DNA from: an uncultured Kordia sp.
Lineage (GTDB): Bacteria > Bacteroidota > Bacteroidia > Flavobacteriales > Flavobacteriaceae
Direction of reading: 5' to 3'
Assembly: GCF_947496985.1 (NCBI RefSeq)
Contig: NZ_CANMEZ010000002.1
Span: 310,001 to 374,000 of the forward strand
Length of the DNA: 64,000 nucleotides
Shown here: in pieces, positions 36,713 to 45,482 of the stretch
How the letters are laid out: each line of letters begins with the position of its first letter
How positions within the stretch are numbered: the first letter of the stretch is position 1
The notes under the pieces: generated by a model
Told to the model about the DNA's origin: nothing
The model's database searches: none
Seen by the model: only the letters and a program-made list of their open reading frames with translations
Position numbers and translations under genes: made by a program

Positions 36713-37207
36713 TTATTCTTCAACATTTAAAATAATTGGCAGTATAAATTTAGTAGCCACTGGAATACCGCGCTTGTTCGCTGGAGAAGCCTTTGGCAAA
36801 CTGTTAATACTTGCTCGAAGTAAACTATCTAAGTTTGGCAATTGATCTATGGTTAATTGATTTTTTTGAATTGCATCAATCTTAATAATTCCTAATGTAT
36901 CAATTTGTAAAGAAACCTGAATCGTGTCATGTATAGTTTTAGAAACCATGAAATCATTTACCGATAGACGCTCGTATATTTGATCGGTTAGTGTTTGAAA
37001 GAAACAGTTTTTTTGTGCTTCTTTTTTTAAATGATCACAACTTTCAAACGATGGAAATTCGTCCACTGTATCCAAATTTATACTTTTCTTTTCTTCTGCG
37101 ACAATGACTTCTTCTTTTACAATAGAACCATTGATGTATTCACACGAAATACATACAAAAAGTAGTAAACAATATTTCCAAAGGTGTTTCATTAGTACAA
37201 ATATCAT
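36713..37207 (-). CDS. TonB-like lipoprotein
   Basis: 164 residues with a lipoprotein signal (LLLFVCISC near residue 22). The FPSFESCDHLKKEAQKNCF stretch and the repeated FILPIILNVE end correspond to the TonB C-terminal-like domain seen in flavobacterial M56/TonB proteins. It lies downstream of the TPR gene and second M56 gene on the same strand. It may take part in the same envelope signal pathway. Confidence 0.6.
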   Translation of the reverse strand: MIFVLMKHLWKYCLLLFVCISCEYINGSIVKEEVIVAEEKKSINLDTVDEFPSFESCDHLKKEAQKNCFFQTLTDQIYERLSVNDFMVSKTIHDTIQVSLQIDTLGIIKIDAIQKNQLTIDQLPNLDSLLRASINSLPKASPANKRGIPVATKFILPIILNVEE

Positions 37208-37251
37208 GAAAAATACAACTTTTAGATATTTTGTAGTAACTTTCCGTTGGA

Positions 37252-38400
37252 TTATTCTGATTTTAAGTGAATTTCCTCCTTTAACTCTCGAATTCTAGTT
37301 CGTACAATTTTTACCATGTCTAATTTTGCTTTCGGAAACTTTTCCAGAAAACGTTCGTACATTTTTAGCTTTTCTTTTAAATCAGCGTATAAATTATCTG
37401 CACACAATGCCATTTGAAATTGCGCTTCTTCAAAATCTGGGTTTTCTTTTAAAGCTATTTTAAAATATTTCATTGCTGTTTTGTGTGCTTTTTTATCAAA
37501 AGCAATCAAACCTAAAATATAGTAATCTCCTGAAGTATCTATCATTTTTGCAGCAATGGATTGTGAGGCATGATATACCGCTTTTTCATGAACTCCATCC
37601 TTGTAATATAAAGTCGCCAATTGTGAATGGTAAAAATAGTTTCCCGGTTCGCGTTTCAAAGCTTCATTGTAATACTCGATTGCTTTTAAAATTTTCGAAA
37701 CTCTATAGGCCGCAAAAGCTGATTTTTCATAAACAAACTGTGTTGCTTTTTTTCGCTTGATGATTTTTTCAAACCAAAATAGTGCTTTCCCATATTTTCG
37801 CAATGCATAATAGTATTGTGCTTTATAGCCTATAACTTTTAAATCGTCTGGATTATTTTTCAAACCTACATCAATGACACTTTTTACCTCTTCAAAATTC
37901 TTTTGTTGCAAATGGTATACAATCAATTTGTAAATGCTTTTTTGATGTTGCGGATCAAGCTGAAAAGCCATTTCATAAGAAGTTACATAATCTCCAGCTT
38001 GTAAAGCTTCTTTTGACAGACCTATTTGATAATAAAAATTAGGGTTCAGTGTATCTTTTGCTTTTAACTTTTCAAAAATGGATAATGAGTTTTCATATTT
38101 ACTTGTAGCAAAAAGCAATTTTCCATAATCATATAAGACAAGTGTATTTAACGAATCTATTTGTAATGATTTTTCATAGTTTTCAAGCGCTTTTTTACTA
38201 TTTCCTAAGGCTTTATATGCTTTTGCTATTTGGATCGTTGCATACGCTTTATTTTCTATCTGTTCATATGCTTTAATAGCTTTTGAATAATTCCCAACAC
38301 GATACAAACTATCTGCATCTGACAAAGATAAAGTCGAAGTTTGCGCTCCGACTTTGAAAGTTGTCATTATAAGAATACCTAAAATGAATAATCTATTCAT
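37252..38400 (-). CDS. Exported TPR-repeat protein
   Basis: 382 residues with a signal peptide (LFILGILIMTTFKVGAQ) and about nine TPR units, such as YSKAIKAYEQIENK, SKKALENYEKSLQID and GKALFWFEKIIK. TPRs form a protein-binding scaffold. It follows the M56 gene by five bases, so it probably belongs to the second BlaI/M56 operon. Confidence 0.85.
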   Translation of the reverse strand: MNRLFILGILIMTTFKVGAQTSTLSLSDADSLYRVGNYSKAIKAYEQIENKAYATIQIAKAYKALGNSKKALENYEKSLQIDSLNTLVLYDYGKLLFATSKYENSLSIFEKLKAKDTLNPNFYYQIGLSKEALQAGDYVTSYEMAFQLDPQHQKSIYKLIVYHLQQKNFEEVKSVIDVGLKNNPDDLKVIGYKAQYYYALRKYGKALFWFEKIIKRKKATQFVYEKSAFAAYRVSKILKAIEYYNEALKREPGNYFYHSQLATLYYKDGVHEKAVYHASQSIAAKMIDTSGDYYILGLIAFDKKAHKTAMKYFKIALKENPDFEEAQFQMALCADNLYADLKEKLKMYERFLEKFPKAKLDMVKIVRTRIRELKEEIHLKSE

Positions 38401-38405
38401 AGGTG

Positions 38406-39890
38406 TTAATGTATTTTAAATGCAATTGGCAATAAATATTTTATACTTACTGGTTTCCCATCTTTTTCTCCAGGCGCTAATTTTGGTAACATTAGTAAAA
38501 TACGCTCAACTTCTGTTTCCAAATCAGGATGTGGTGCACGAACATTCATATCAGTTACGGCTCCGTTTTTATCTATAATAAACTTTGCATAAATTTTTTG
38601 AACTTCTTCTCCTAACTCTAACTTCCCAGCCATTTTCATATCAAAATTTTTATTAACATGTTTTTGGATACTGAGAATAAAACAATCTTTCAATTCCTCT
38701 AAAGTTCCAGAAGATTCACAACCTGGAAAAACTGGTGCTTTATCTATAACTTTGAACTCAATAGGGTCACTTTGTAATTCACTATAATTACCACCTTCAG
38801 CAATGCGTTTTTTACGAATGTTAAGGTAATCTTCATATGATTGAAGTTTGTATTCCTTCGCAAATTCTCCATCTTTATCTACTAGTTTTGAAATTTCAGT
38901 CATCAACTTAACTACTTCATCATATTGCATTCTAGTGAAGTATTCATCATCTTTAAGATTTTGATTAAGTTCATTCAATCGCTTATACAGACTTTTAAGT
39001 TTCGCATCTTTATCTCCTGGATCAACACTTTCAATAGTATATTCAATATCTGCTATATTAGTTGCATTAGAAGTATAGAATAATGAAAGGATTAATACGG
39101 GTACTAATACTAAGTACTTTAACTTTAAAATTTGACGGGATTTTTGTTTTGTTAACATAATAATTCGTTTTTTAATTAATGAGTGTTTAAAGAATTGATT
39201 GGTAAACGAAAAATGCTGTGTTTGAAAGACTTCAGCCAACAATTTTTCATAATAATCGGATTTGTTATTTTCTTTAGCTACAGAAGCATCTGCGATATAT
39301 TCATGTACTTCTGAGATTCGTTTTTGATAGATATATACTAACGGATTGAACCAACATAGAATACGTAAGAGTTCAAAGTATAATAAGTCGATAGAATGTT
39401 TTTCACGAACGTGAACCAATTCGTGTGAAAGTATGTTTTGTAATTTTTCTTCGCTAATATTATTTCCAATAAATACATAATTGAAAATTGAAAATGCAAC
39501 ACTACTATTGGGTATTTTTATGATTTTATGATCTCCTTTATGTACAATGATCCCTTTTAATTTTAGTTGAATCAATTGTGTTATTTTGTATATGAACAAT
39601 GAACTACTCACTACAATTCCTATAATAACATACCAATTCCATGATGGAGCAATAACTTCTACTGTTTTTTCAGGCGTTAATACAATTTCGGGCAACAATA
39701 CTATATATTCTTGCGGAACCGCATTTTGAAAGCTTTCAATTTTAATAAAAGGCAATACAAAAGAAATCAGTGAGGAAAAAATTAAGTAAACTCTGTTCCA
39801 ATTAAAGAATGTCTCTTTTTTTAAAAATAAATCGTATGCTAGTAAAAATAGCAATTGAAACGCTAAAACTTGAATGAGATATTGTATCAT
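38406..39890 (-). CDS. BlaR1-type M56 metalloprotease with TonB C-terminal domain
   Basis: 494 residues. Membrane helices and the zinc site HELVH in LSHELVHVREKH (about residue 155), FNPLVYIYQKR and HEYIADA form the M56 part; a helix at about 255-275 is followed by a linker and a C-terminal TonB-like domain (APVFPGCES, VQKIYAKFIIDKNG, KYLLPIAFKIH). It overlaps the BlaI homologue by four bases. The exported domain differs completely from that of the M56 protein at 15133, so the signals sensed probably differ. Confidence 0.88.
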   Translation of the reverse strand: MIQYLIQVLAFQLLFLLAYDLFLKKETFFNWNRVYLIFSSLISFVLPFIKIESFQNAVPQEYIVLLPEIVLTPEKTVEVIAPSWNWYVIIGIVVSSSLFIYKITQLIQLKLKGIIVHKGDHKIIKIPNSSVAFSIFNYVFIGNNISEEKLQNILSHELVHVREKHSIDLLYFELLRILCWFNPLVYIYQKRISEVHEYIADASVAKENNKSDYYEKLLAEVFQTQHFSFTNQFFKHSLIKKRIIMLTKQKSRQILKLKYLVLVPVLILSLFYTSNATNIADIEYTIESVDPGDKDAKLKSLYKRLNELNQNLKDDEYFTRMQYDEVVKLMTEISKLVDKDGEFAKEYKLQSYEDYLNIRKKRIAEGGNYSELQSDPIEFKVIDKAPVFPGCESSGTLEELKDCFILSIQKHVNKNFDMKMAGKLELGEEVQKIYAKFIIDKNGAVTDMNVRAPHPDLETEVERILLMLPKLAPGEKDGKPVSIKYLLPIAFKIH

Positions 39891-40261
39891 GATTGCTTGT
39901 TATTTTTTTCAATTTCTTTGAGAATATCTTCTAACTCAGAAGTATTGATATCATTTTTTTGCATGAAAAACGAAACCATACTTTTAAAAGATCCTTGAAA
40001 ATAACCATTCACTAATTTCGAAATAGATTGATTGCTATATTCTGATTGAGCTAATAAAGGAAAATAGATATGTCCTTTACCTACTTTTTCATACCCTACA
40101 AATCCTTTCCCTTCTAGAATTCGAACAATTGTAGAAACAGTATTATATGCAGGTTTTGAACCTTTAAAATTTTCAATAATAGTTTTTACGTTTGCCTTTT
40201 TCAGTTGCCAGAGGATTTGCATAATCTCCTCTTCTGCCTTCGTTAATTGTTTCATATTCAA
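39887..40261 (-). CDS. BlaI/MecI/CopY-family repressor (second copy)
   Basis: 124 residues, or 122 from MKQLTKAEEEIMQILW. The recognition region KPAYNTVSTIVRIL differs from KPATTTIATLLKRM in the first copy, which fits the quite different palindromes in front of each operon. The wing is KGFVGYEKVGKGHIYFPL. It heads a row with the M56, TPR and TonB-like genes. Confidence 0.9.
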   Translation of the reverse strand: MNMKQLTKAEEEIMQILWQLKKANVKTIIENFKGSKPAYNTVSTIVRILEGKGFVGYEKVGKGHIYFPLLAQSEYSNQSISKLVNGYFQGSFKSMVSFFMQKNDINTSELEDILKEIEKNNKQS

Positions 40262-40273
40262 TTAAATTTATTC

Positions 40274-40338
40274 AACTAATTCCTTAGTTCTACGAAACAA
40301 ATATAACTAAAATTTTAGTTTAAACTAATTTGTTAGTT
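40274..40338. promoter_or_regulatory. Three AACTAA-N4-TTAGTT operators
   Basis: AACTAATTCCTTAGTT (40274-40289), AACTAAAATTTTAGTT (40305-40320) and AACTAATTTGTTAGTT (40323-40338) share perfect 6-base arms and a 4-base spacer. They fill the region before the second blaI-like gene, 13-77 bases from its start, so it is likely autorepressed. Confidence 0.85.
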
Positions 40339-40388
40339 TAAAAATTGTAACATTTTTTAATTCTTAACGTCATACAGAAAAAACAGTA

Positions 40389-40889
40389 ATGGATATTTTC
40401 TTTACAATACTAGGTTTCTTTTTAATGCTTCTTGGTATTATTGGCAGCTTCTTACCTGTACTTCCTGGACCAATTACCAGTTGGTTTGGGCTACTTTTAT
40501 TATACCTTACTGATGCAATCCCTAATGATTGGACATTTTTAGGAATTACACTTGTAATTGCTATTGTTGTTTTTATAATGGATTACATAATTCCCGCCAT
40601 AGGAACCAAACGCTTTGGAGGAAGTAAGTACGGAGTATACGGAACTACTATTGGTTTAATTTTAGGATTAATATTTATTGGGCCAACCGGAATTATTATA
40701 GGACCGTTTGTAGGCGCTTTAGTTGGAGAATTGGCATTTGCTAATAAAGATGCAAATAGTGCTTTTAAAGCTGCTTTTGGATCATTTTTAGGCTTTTTGT
40801 TTTCTACTTTTCTAAAATTTATTGTAGCCGTTATCTACTTTGGTTTCTTCATGCGTGATTTTTGGACATACAAGAGTGTTATTTTTTAA
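40389..40889 (+). CDS. DUF456 membrane protein
   Basis: 166 residues with about five membrane helices rich in Gly/Ile/Leu. LLGIIGSFLPVLPGPITSWFGLLLLYLTD and IGPFVGALVGELAF are signatures of DUF456. Its function is unknown. It is divergent from the second BlaI operon and may share the operator region. Confidence 0.88.
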   Translation: MDIFFTILGFFLMLLGIIGSFLPVLPGPITSWFGLLLLYLTDAIPNDWTFLGITLVIAIVVFIMDYIIPAIGTKRFGGSKYGVYGTTIGLILGLIFIGPTGIIIGPFVGALVGELAFANKDANSAFKAAFGSFLGFLFSTFLKFIVAVIYFGFFMRDFWTYKSVIF

Positions 40890-40916
40890 ATAGAATTCAT
40901 TAAGTACATTTTTCTA

Positions 40917-43900
40917 TTATTTTAAAATATTCACTTTACTTCCTGCTTTCCAGGTTTTAAACTCATCTCCATAATACAAATATACTGTACTGGCTGGCGC
41001 TTGATAGTTTCCTGGAACGTCTGCTTTTAAATCTAAACGAATTGTTTTGGTTTCGTTTGCTCTGAAAAATCGCCAATAGAACACTAAATAGTTGTCAAAA
41101 ATTTCATAGTATGCTATTTCATTTTCTTCCATCAGCTTTTTAAGTTGCCACGATTGTGGTGTTGTTCCAGATGGAATACCAATAATCGCTGTAACCATTC
41201 CTAAGTTTTCATTCTTCTTATTGATGACATTGATTGCCATACTCACATTATCTCCTACATTATACGACTTATCCGCAATAATAGTTTCTAGGTTTATCGG
41301 AGACTGCGCTGACGATTTTGGTAAAGAACTATCATAATTAATATTTAAAGAATACGGAAATGTGTTTTTAGGATTTGAAAATTTGACTTTTATTTTTTGG
41401 TTTCCTCTCGTTATATACGAATCAATATTATTAATAGTGATTTTACCGTTTTTAGCAATGTTTAATTCACTATTTAATTGTTTTCCATTAATTGTTAACG
41501 CCACAAAATCACCTTTTGCTACTAGTTTTGTTTTTTGAGTTTTTGTATATTCAATTAATGCTTTTAATGCCATTGCTGTAGATTGCGTAGAGCCAAAACT
41601 ATTGTTTTGTCGTTTGCTTACTAAATGCTCAATACCTTGTGAGATTAAAATTTCGTCAGGCTTCTCTTCTTTTAATAAAGCAAGTAGAGAAAAAGCAACC
41701 GCTTCTATATTTTTGGCATTACCATAAGAACGTGTAATTGTGTTTTCTACTGGTAACTGCGAGAAATTGTATATTTCTATATTCTTCTTGATTTTACCAA
41801 TCAATACTTGCGCATTTTTATTTTCACCAAGATTGAAACTAACGCAAGCCAACAATGCCATTTTATAGGTATCATTAGTCTTTAAGGCATCTTGTAGTGC
41901 ATACTGATACTCTTTTTCAATTGTTACATTTACTCCAGATTCGCTTAAAGCATATATAATGTAAGCGTTGGCTACGTCATCTGGTGAACTCGCAAAACTA
42001 TCATATCCCTTATTACTTCTATTAAATCCTCCTTTTCCATCACGCCTGCTCAACAACCATTGAACTGTTCTATCAATCATTTTTTGATCAACGTCTCCAA
42101 ATACTTCTTTCATCTCAGTAAATTCCAAGATACCATATGCAGTAAGTGTTTCATGTGGCGGCGTTTTTCCAAACCATTCAAAACCGCCCTTTTTGGTTTC
42201 AAAACTAATTAAGCGCTTGTAACCTTCTTTTATGAAACTTAATGCTTGCTTTTCAATTTCGGGATTACTTTTATTAGCTTCTTTTAGATATTTTAAAACC
42301 ATAATGTTAGGATACGTAGCTGAGGAAGTTTGCTCAAAACATCCATATGGTTTTCTGATCATTCCTTCTATTCCATCCATAACATCACCAATAATATCTG
42401 TGTAAATGGTAAAATCGGCTTCCAGACTTCCATCTACTGCATGATCTACTGAAAAGTTATACGATGCTGATTTAGATCCTGAAATGGAAACCTCCGTTGG
42501 AAAATAAGGACTTAGTATTGTAGCTTCTCTTTCAACAAAATCAGTTAAACTCTCCGATTTTAAATCAATACCAATCATCACTTTTTCAGCTTTTTTAATT
42601 GGCTTCACTTTTACATATTTTACAATGCTACTATTTGCTTCAACAACAATATTTTTATCATACGACTCCAACAATTCAAGTGCTTTTGGAAGTTTCATTT
42701 CTAAAGTAGTTTCAATCCTTTCCCTTGTTTCATTCGTAATGGTAACTGGCAATATTACAGTATCATTCAACACCATATAATTTGGTGACTTAAAATCAAC
42801 ATTTAATAACTTTTTTGTAGCATAATCTTTCTTTTCACGTCCAACTAAACCATTGTATCCAATACCTTCCACAAGAACTTGAAAAGACGTAATTGCATCT
42901 GAATTATATAATTCAAACGAAGCTTTTCCGCTTTCATCAGTTTGTACTACCGGATTCCAATAAATGGTTTGCCTAAAGTCTTTACGCTCCTGTGGTAATT
43001 CTTTACTATCATACATAGGAATGTAAAATTGCTTTGCAGTATATACGTTGGTAGGTTTATTATTGGAAAAAGTTTTAAAAGCATAATTTTTATACTTTGC
43101 ATACTTCAATTTTTTCTTTCCCCAATTATGGAAATTTGATTTTTTTGTGGTAATTACGACAACACCATTTGTAGCGGCACTACCATATAAAGAAGTAGCT
43201 GCTGCATTTTTTAAAATAGCAATATTATCTATTTCGTTATTATTGATTTTTGATAAAACTTTACTATCACAAAGAACTCCATCTACAATAAATAAAGGTT
43301 GATTATTTCCTTTTATTGAACTTGCACCTCTGATTGAAATTGTAGTCCCATTTCCATATGCCCAATTAGAGTTTACTATTTCAATTCCTGCTGCTCTACC
43401 TCGTAACACCTGTGCTATAGATTCATTAGCTCCTAACTCTTCTGACTCTACCTCAACTACATAACCAGCCACATTATTTATTTTTTCAACTCCATAAGCT
43501 ACAACAACTACTTCACCTAAACTTGCGTCATCACCAGCTAAAGAAACTGACACATTTGCTTTTTTCTTTATTTTTTGTTGTGTTGGATTATTAAATTTTG
43601 ACGGCGAATCTTTTAGTCTGTTTTTATTTTTTTGTGCTGCTGCGGGTGCACCATCATTGCTAGTAACTAACCTTTCTTGTTCAATGATTTCTAACTTTCT
43701 TCCATCTTCTGTATAGGCAATCAAAGTAAGATTATATGCGCTATTAAATTTAAAATAAAATTGTCCCTTTTTGTTCGTTTCAAAAGCTAGTACTTTATTT
43801 CCGTATTGATTAAATAATAATAATTTAGCATGTACCGGATTTCCTTTTTCATCAACAACTTTACCTGATTGTATCGTAAATTGCTCTGGTAAATATGCCG

Positions 43901-45479
43901 CTTCACTTATTAAGACTGGTTTCTCTATATAATTTCTCCAACCATGTGTAAGCATCACATAATCTAATGCTTTATATGACTTTTCTTCTTCAGGGTTGAA
44001 ATAGAAGTTTGGCTTGTGTATTTTTGCCTTTAGCTCCGATGATAATAATAAATATGATAATATATGATCTTGTTTATCATCTGCATAAGACAATAATTTA
44101 TTATCAACAATTGCTACAGATACATTTGAAGGAATAGGATTATTGTCTTCATCTTTTGTAGTGATTGTTACTTTTACTTTTTCGCGTGTTAAATAACTTT
44201 CTTTGTCAAGTTCTACGTCAATTTGAAGCTGCTTGTGTGCATTTAAAAAGACCAATCTTTCTGCTAACGGATTGTTATCTGTATCAACAATTCTAAATTT
44301 TGTAATACCAATAGGAAATTTTTTGGTATCTATAGAAATATTATGCTGCTTATATGTTATTCTTTTCTTCAATAACATGTTTTCAGTATCTGAAATTTCT
44401 AAATACAATTGTTTATCAATAGTTGTGTTTACTTGAATTTTTGTTAATAAACTATCTGTTTGCACCATAAAATTTACTCCTTTTTGATGAATTTCTGGAA
44501 GTGTTATTTTTTTCACTGACGCAAAAGGAACAGTTAGTTTTGCATAGTATTTTCTAGCGAAAGCTGGATTGAGATAAAAAGCGCCCATACCATCATGAAA
44601 ACTCTCAAAAGAAGTTACAAAACTTCCATTTTCGTCTATGATATTACCCTGTACATCAACAGGTTTCCCAAATTCATCAATAGCTTTAAAAGCTACATTG
44701 CTTTTTACGCCTTGTATTAGTTTTCCACTTTCTGGAAAAAATTGCAGATCAATCGTATCCAAGACCATCGGAATGCTTCTTGAAATAGATTCCGTTGTAC
44801 CTTTGTGTGGAATTTGAATATTGAGCACAACATCTCTTGTAGCTACATCATCTGGAAGTTTAAATTGCAATTTTGCTTTTCCTTCTTCGTTTGTATTATC
44901 TTTTTTGGAAAGAATCACTTCTCCTTTTATAGAAACTTCATATGATAGTTCTGTATTACGCAACGGATTGTTTTTTAAATCTTTTGCTTCAAAATTTGCT
45001 ACTACTGAAGATGATTTTCCATATCCTTTCTTTTCAAACTTTAATGATAATAATACATTTGGCTTTATAACTTTTTGAACGGTTATTTTCTTGGTAAAGA
45101 AAGCTTCATCTCCATAATTATGCATCCAGTTGGTGTACATTTTCATTGTATAAATTCCTCCTACCCAATTTTTATTAATTGCAAAATCGCCATAAGCATA
45201 TCCTTGATTGATTGCCAATTTTAATCTTTTTACAATACTTCCTTTTGGTGAGATTAATTCTGCGTACATGACATCATTTACGGTAGAAATTGTATGATCT
45301 CCGTTAACAACATATGACTTGAACCATATGGTTTCACCTGGAAAGTAAAATGGTCTATCAGTTTGTGTATAAATTTTTTCTAAATTTCCTTTTTCTCCCT
45401 GTGCATTTACCTGCATTGCAAAACTTGCTAAAAATGCTACACACACTATTTTAATGAGGTTGTTTTTTAATGCTTTCAT
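40917..45479 (-). CDS. Alpha-2-macroglobulin-like protein with an internal TonB plug domain
   Basis: 1520 residues with a signal peptide (ending MQVNAQ). The first 520 residues are macroglobulin-type beta domains, including MG2 (KIYTQTDRPFYFPGETIWFKS). At about 540-600 there is a carboxypeptidase-regulatory-like fold (SGKVVDEKGNPVHAKL). Residues about 650-780 are a SusC-type TonB receptor plug: GEVVVVAYG, VLRGRAAGIEI, TISIRGASSI, PLFIVDGV, SLYGSAATNGVVVITTKK. Macroglobulin domains resume, and RKPYGCFEQTSSATYPNIM near 1043 holds an intact CxEQ thioester motif, followed by a helical toroid (WLLSRRDGKGGFNRS) and the receptor-binding-like end. It probably traps proteases or binds large substrates at the outer membrane. 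It begins three bases after a SusC-like barrel gene that seems to lack a plug. Confidence 0.85.
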   Translation of the reverse strand: MKALKNNLIKIVCVAFLASFAMQVNAQGEKGNLEKIYTQTDRPFYFPGETIWFKSYVVNGDHTISTVNDVMYAELISPKGSIVKRLKLAINQGYAYGDFAINKNWVGGIYTMKMYTNWMHNYGDEAFFTKKITVQKVIKPNVLLSLKFEKKGYGKSSSVVANFEAKDLKNNPLRNTELSYEVSIKGEVILSKKDNTNEEGKAKLQFKLPDDVATRDVVLNIQIPHKGTTESISRSIPMVLDTIDLQFFPESGKLIQGVKSNVAFKAIDEFGKPVDVQGNIIDENGSFVTSFESFHDGMGAFYLNPAFARKYYAKLTVPFASVKKITLPEIHQKGVNFMVQTDSLLTKIQVNTTIDKQLYLEISDTENMLLKKRITYKQHNISIDTKKFPIGITKFRIVDTDNNPLAERLVFLNAHKQLQIDVELDKESYLTREKVKVTITTKDEDNNPIPSNVSVAIVDNKLLSYADDKQDHILSYLLLSSELKAKIHKPNFYFNPEEEKSYKALDYVMLTHGWRNYIEKPVLISEAAYLPEQFTIQSGKVVDEKGNPVHAKLLLFNQYGNKVLAFETNKKGQFYFKFNSAYNLTLIAYTEDGRKLEIIEQERLVTSNDGAPAAAQKNKNRLKDSPSKFNNPTQQKIKKKANVSVSLAGDDASLGEVVVVAYGVEKINNVAGYVVEVESEELGANESIAQVLRGRAAGIEIVNSNWAYGNGTTISIRGASSIKGNNQPLFIVDGVLCDSKVLSKINNNEIDNIAILKNAAATSLYGSAATNGVVVITTKKSNFHNWGKKKLKYAKYKNYAFKTFSNNKPTNVYTAKQFYIPMYDSKELPQERKDFRQTIYWNPVVQTDESGKASFELYNSDAITSFQVLVEGIGYNGLVGREKKDYATKKLLNVDFKSPNYMVLNDTVILPVTITNETRERIETTLEMKLPKALELLESYDKNIVVEANSSIVKYVKVKPIKKAEKVMIGIDLKSESLTDFVEREATILSPYFPTEVSISGSKSASYNFSVDHAVDGSLEADFTIYTDIIGDVMDGIEGMIRKPYGCFEQTSSATYPNIMVLKYLKEANKSNPEIEKQALSFIKEGYKRLISFETKKGGFEWFGKTPPHETLTAYGILEFTEMKEVFGDVDQKMIDRTVQWLLSRRDGKGGFNRSNKGYDSFASSPDDVANAYIIYALSESGVNVTIEKEYQYALQDALKTNDTYKMALLACVSFNLGENKNAQVLIGKIKKNIEIYNFSQLPVENTITRSYGNAKNIEAVAFSLLALLKEEKPDEILISQGIEHLVSKRQNNSFGSTQSTAMALKALIEYTKTQKTKLVAKGDFVALTINGKQLNSELNIAKNGKITINNIDSYITRGNQKIKVKFSNPKNTFPYSLNINYDSSLPKSSAQSPINLETIIADKSYNVGDNVSMAINVINKKNENLGMVTAIIGIPSGTTPQSWQLKKLMEENEIAYYEIFDNYLVFYWRFFRANETKTIRLDLKADVPGNYQAPASTVYLYYGDEFKTWKAGSKVNILK

Positions 45480-45482
45480 AGC

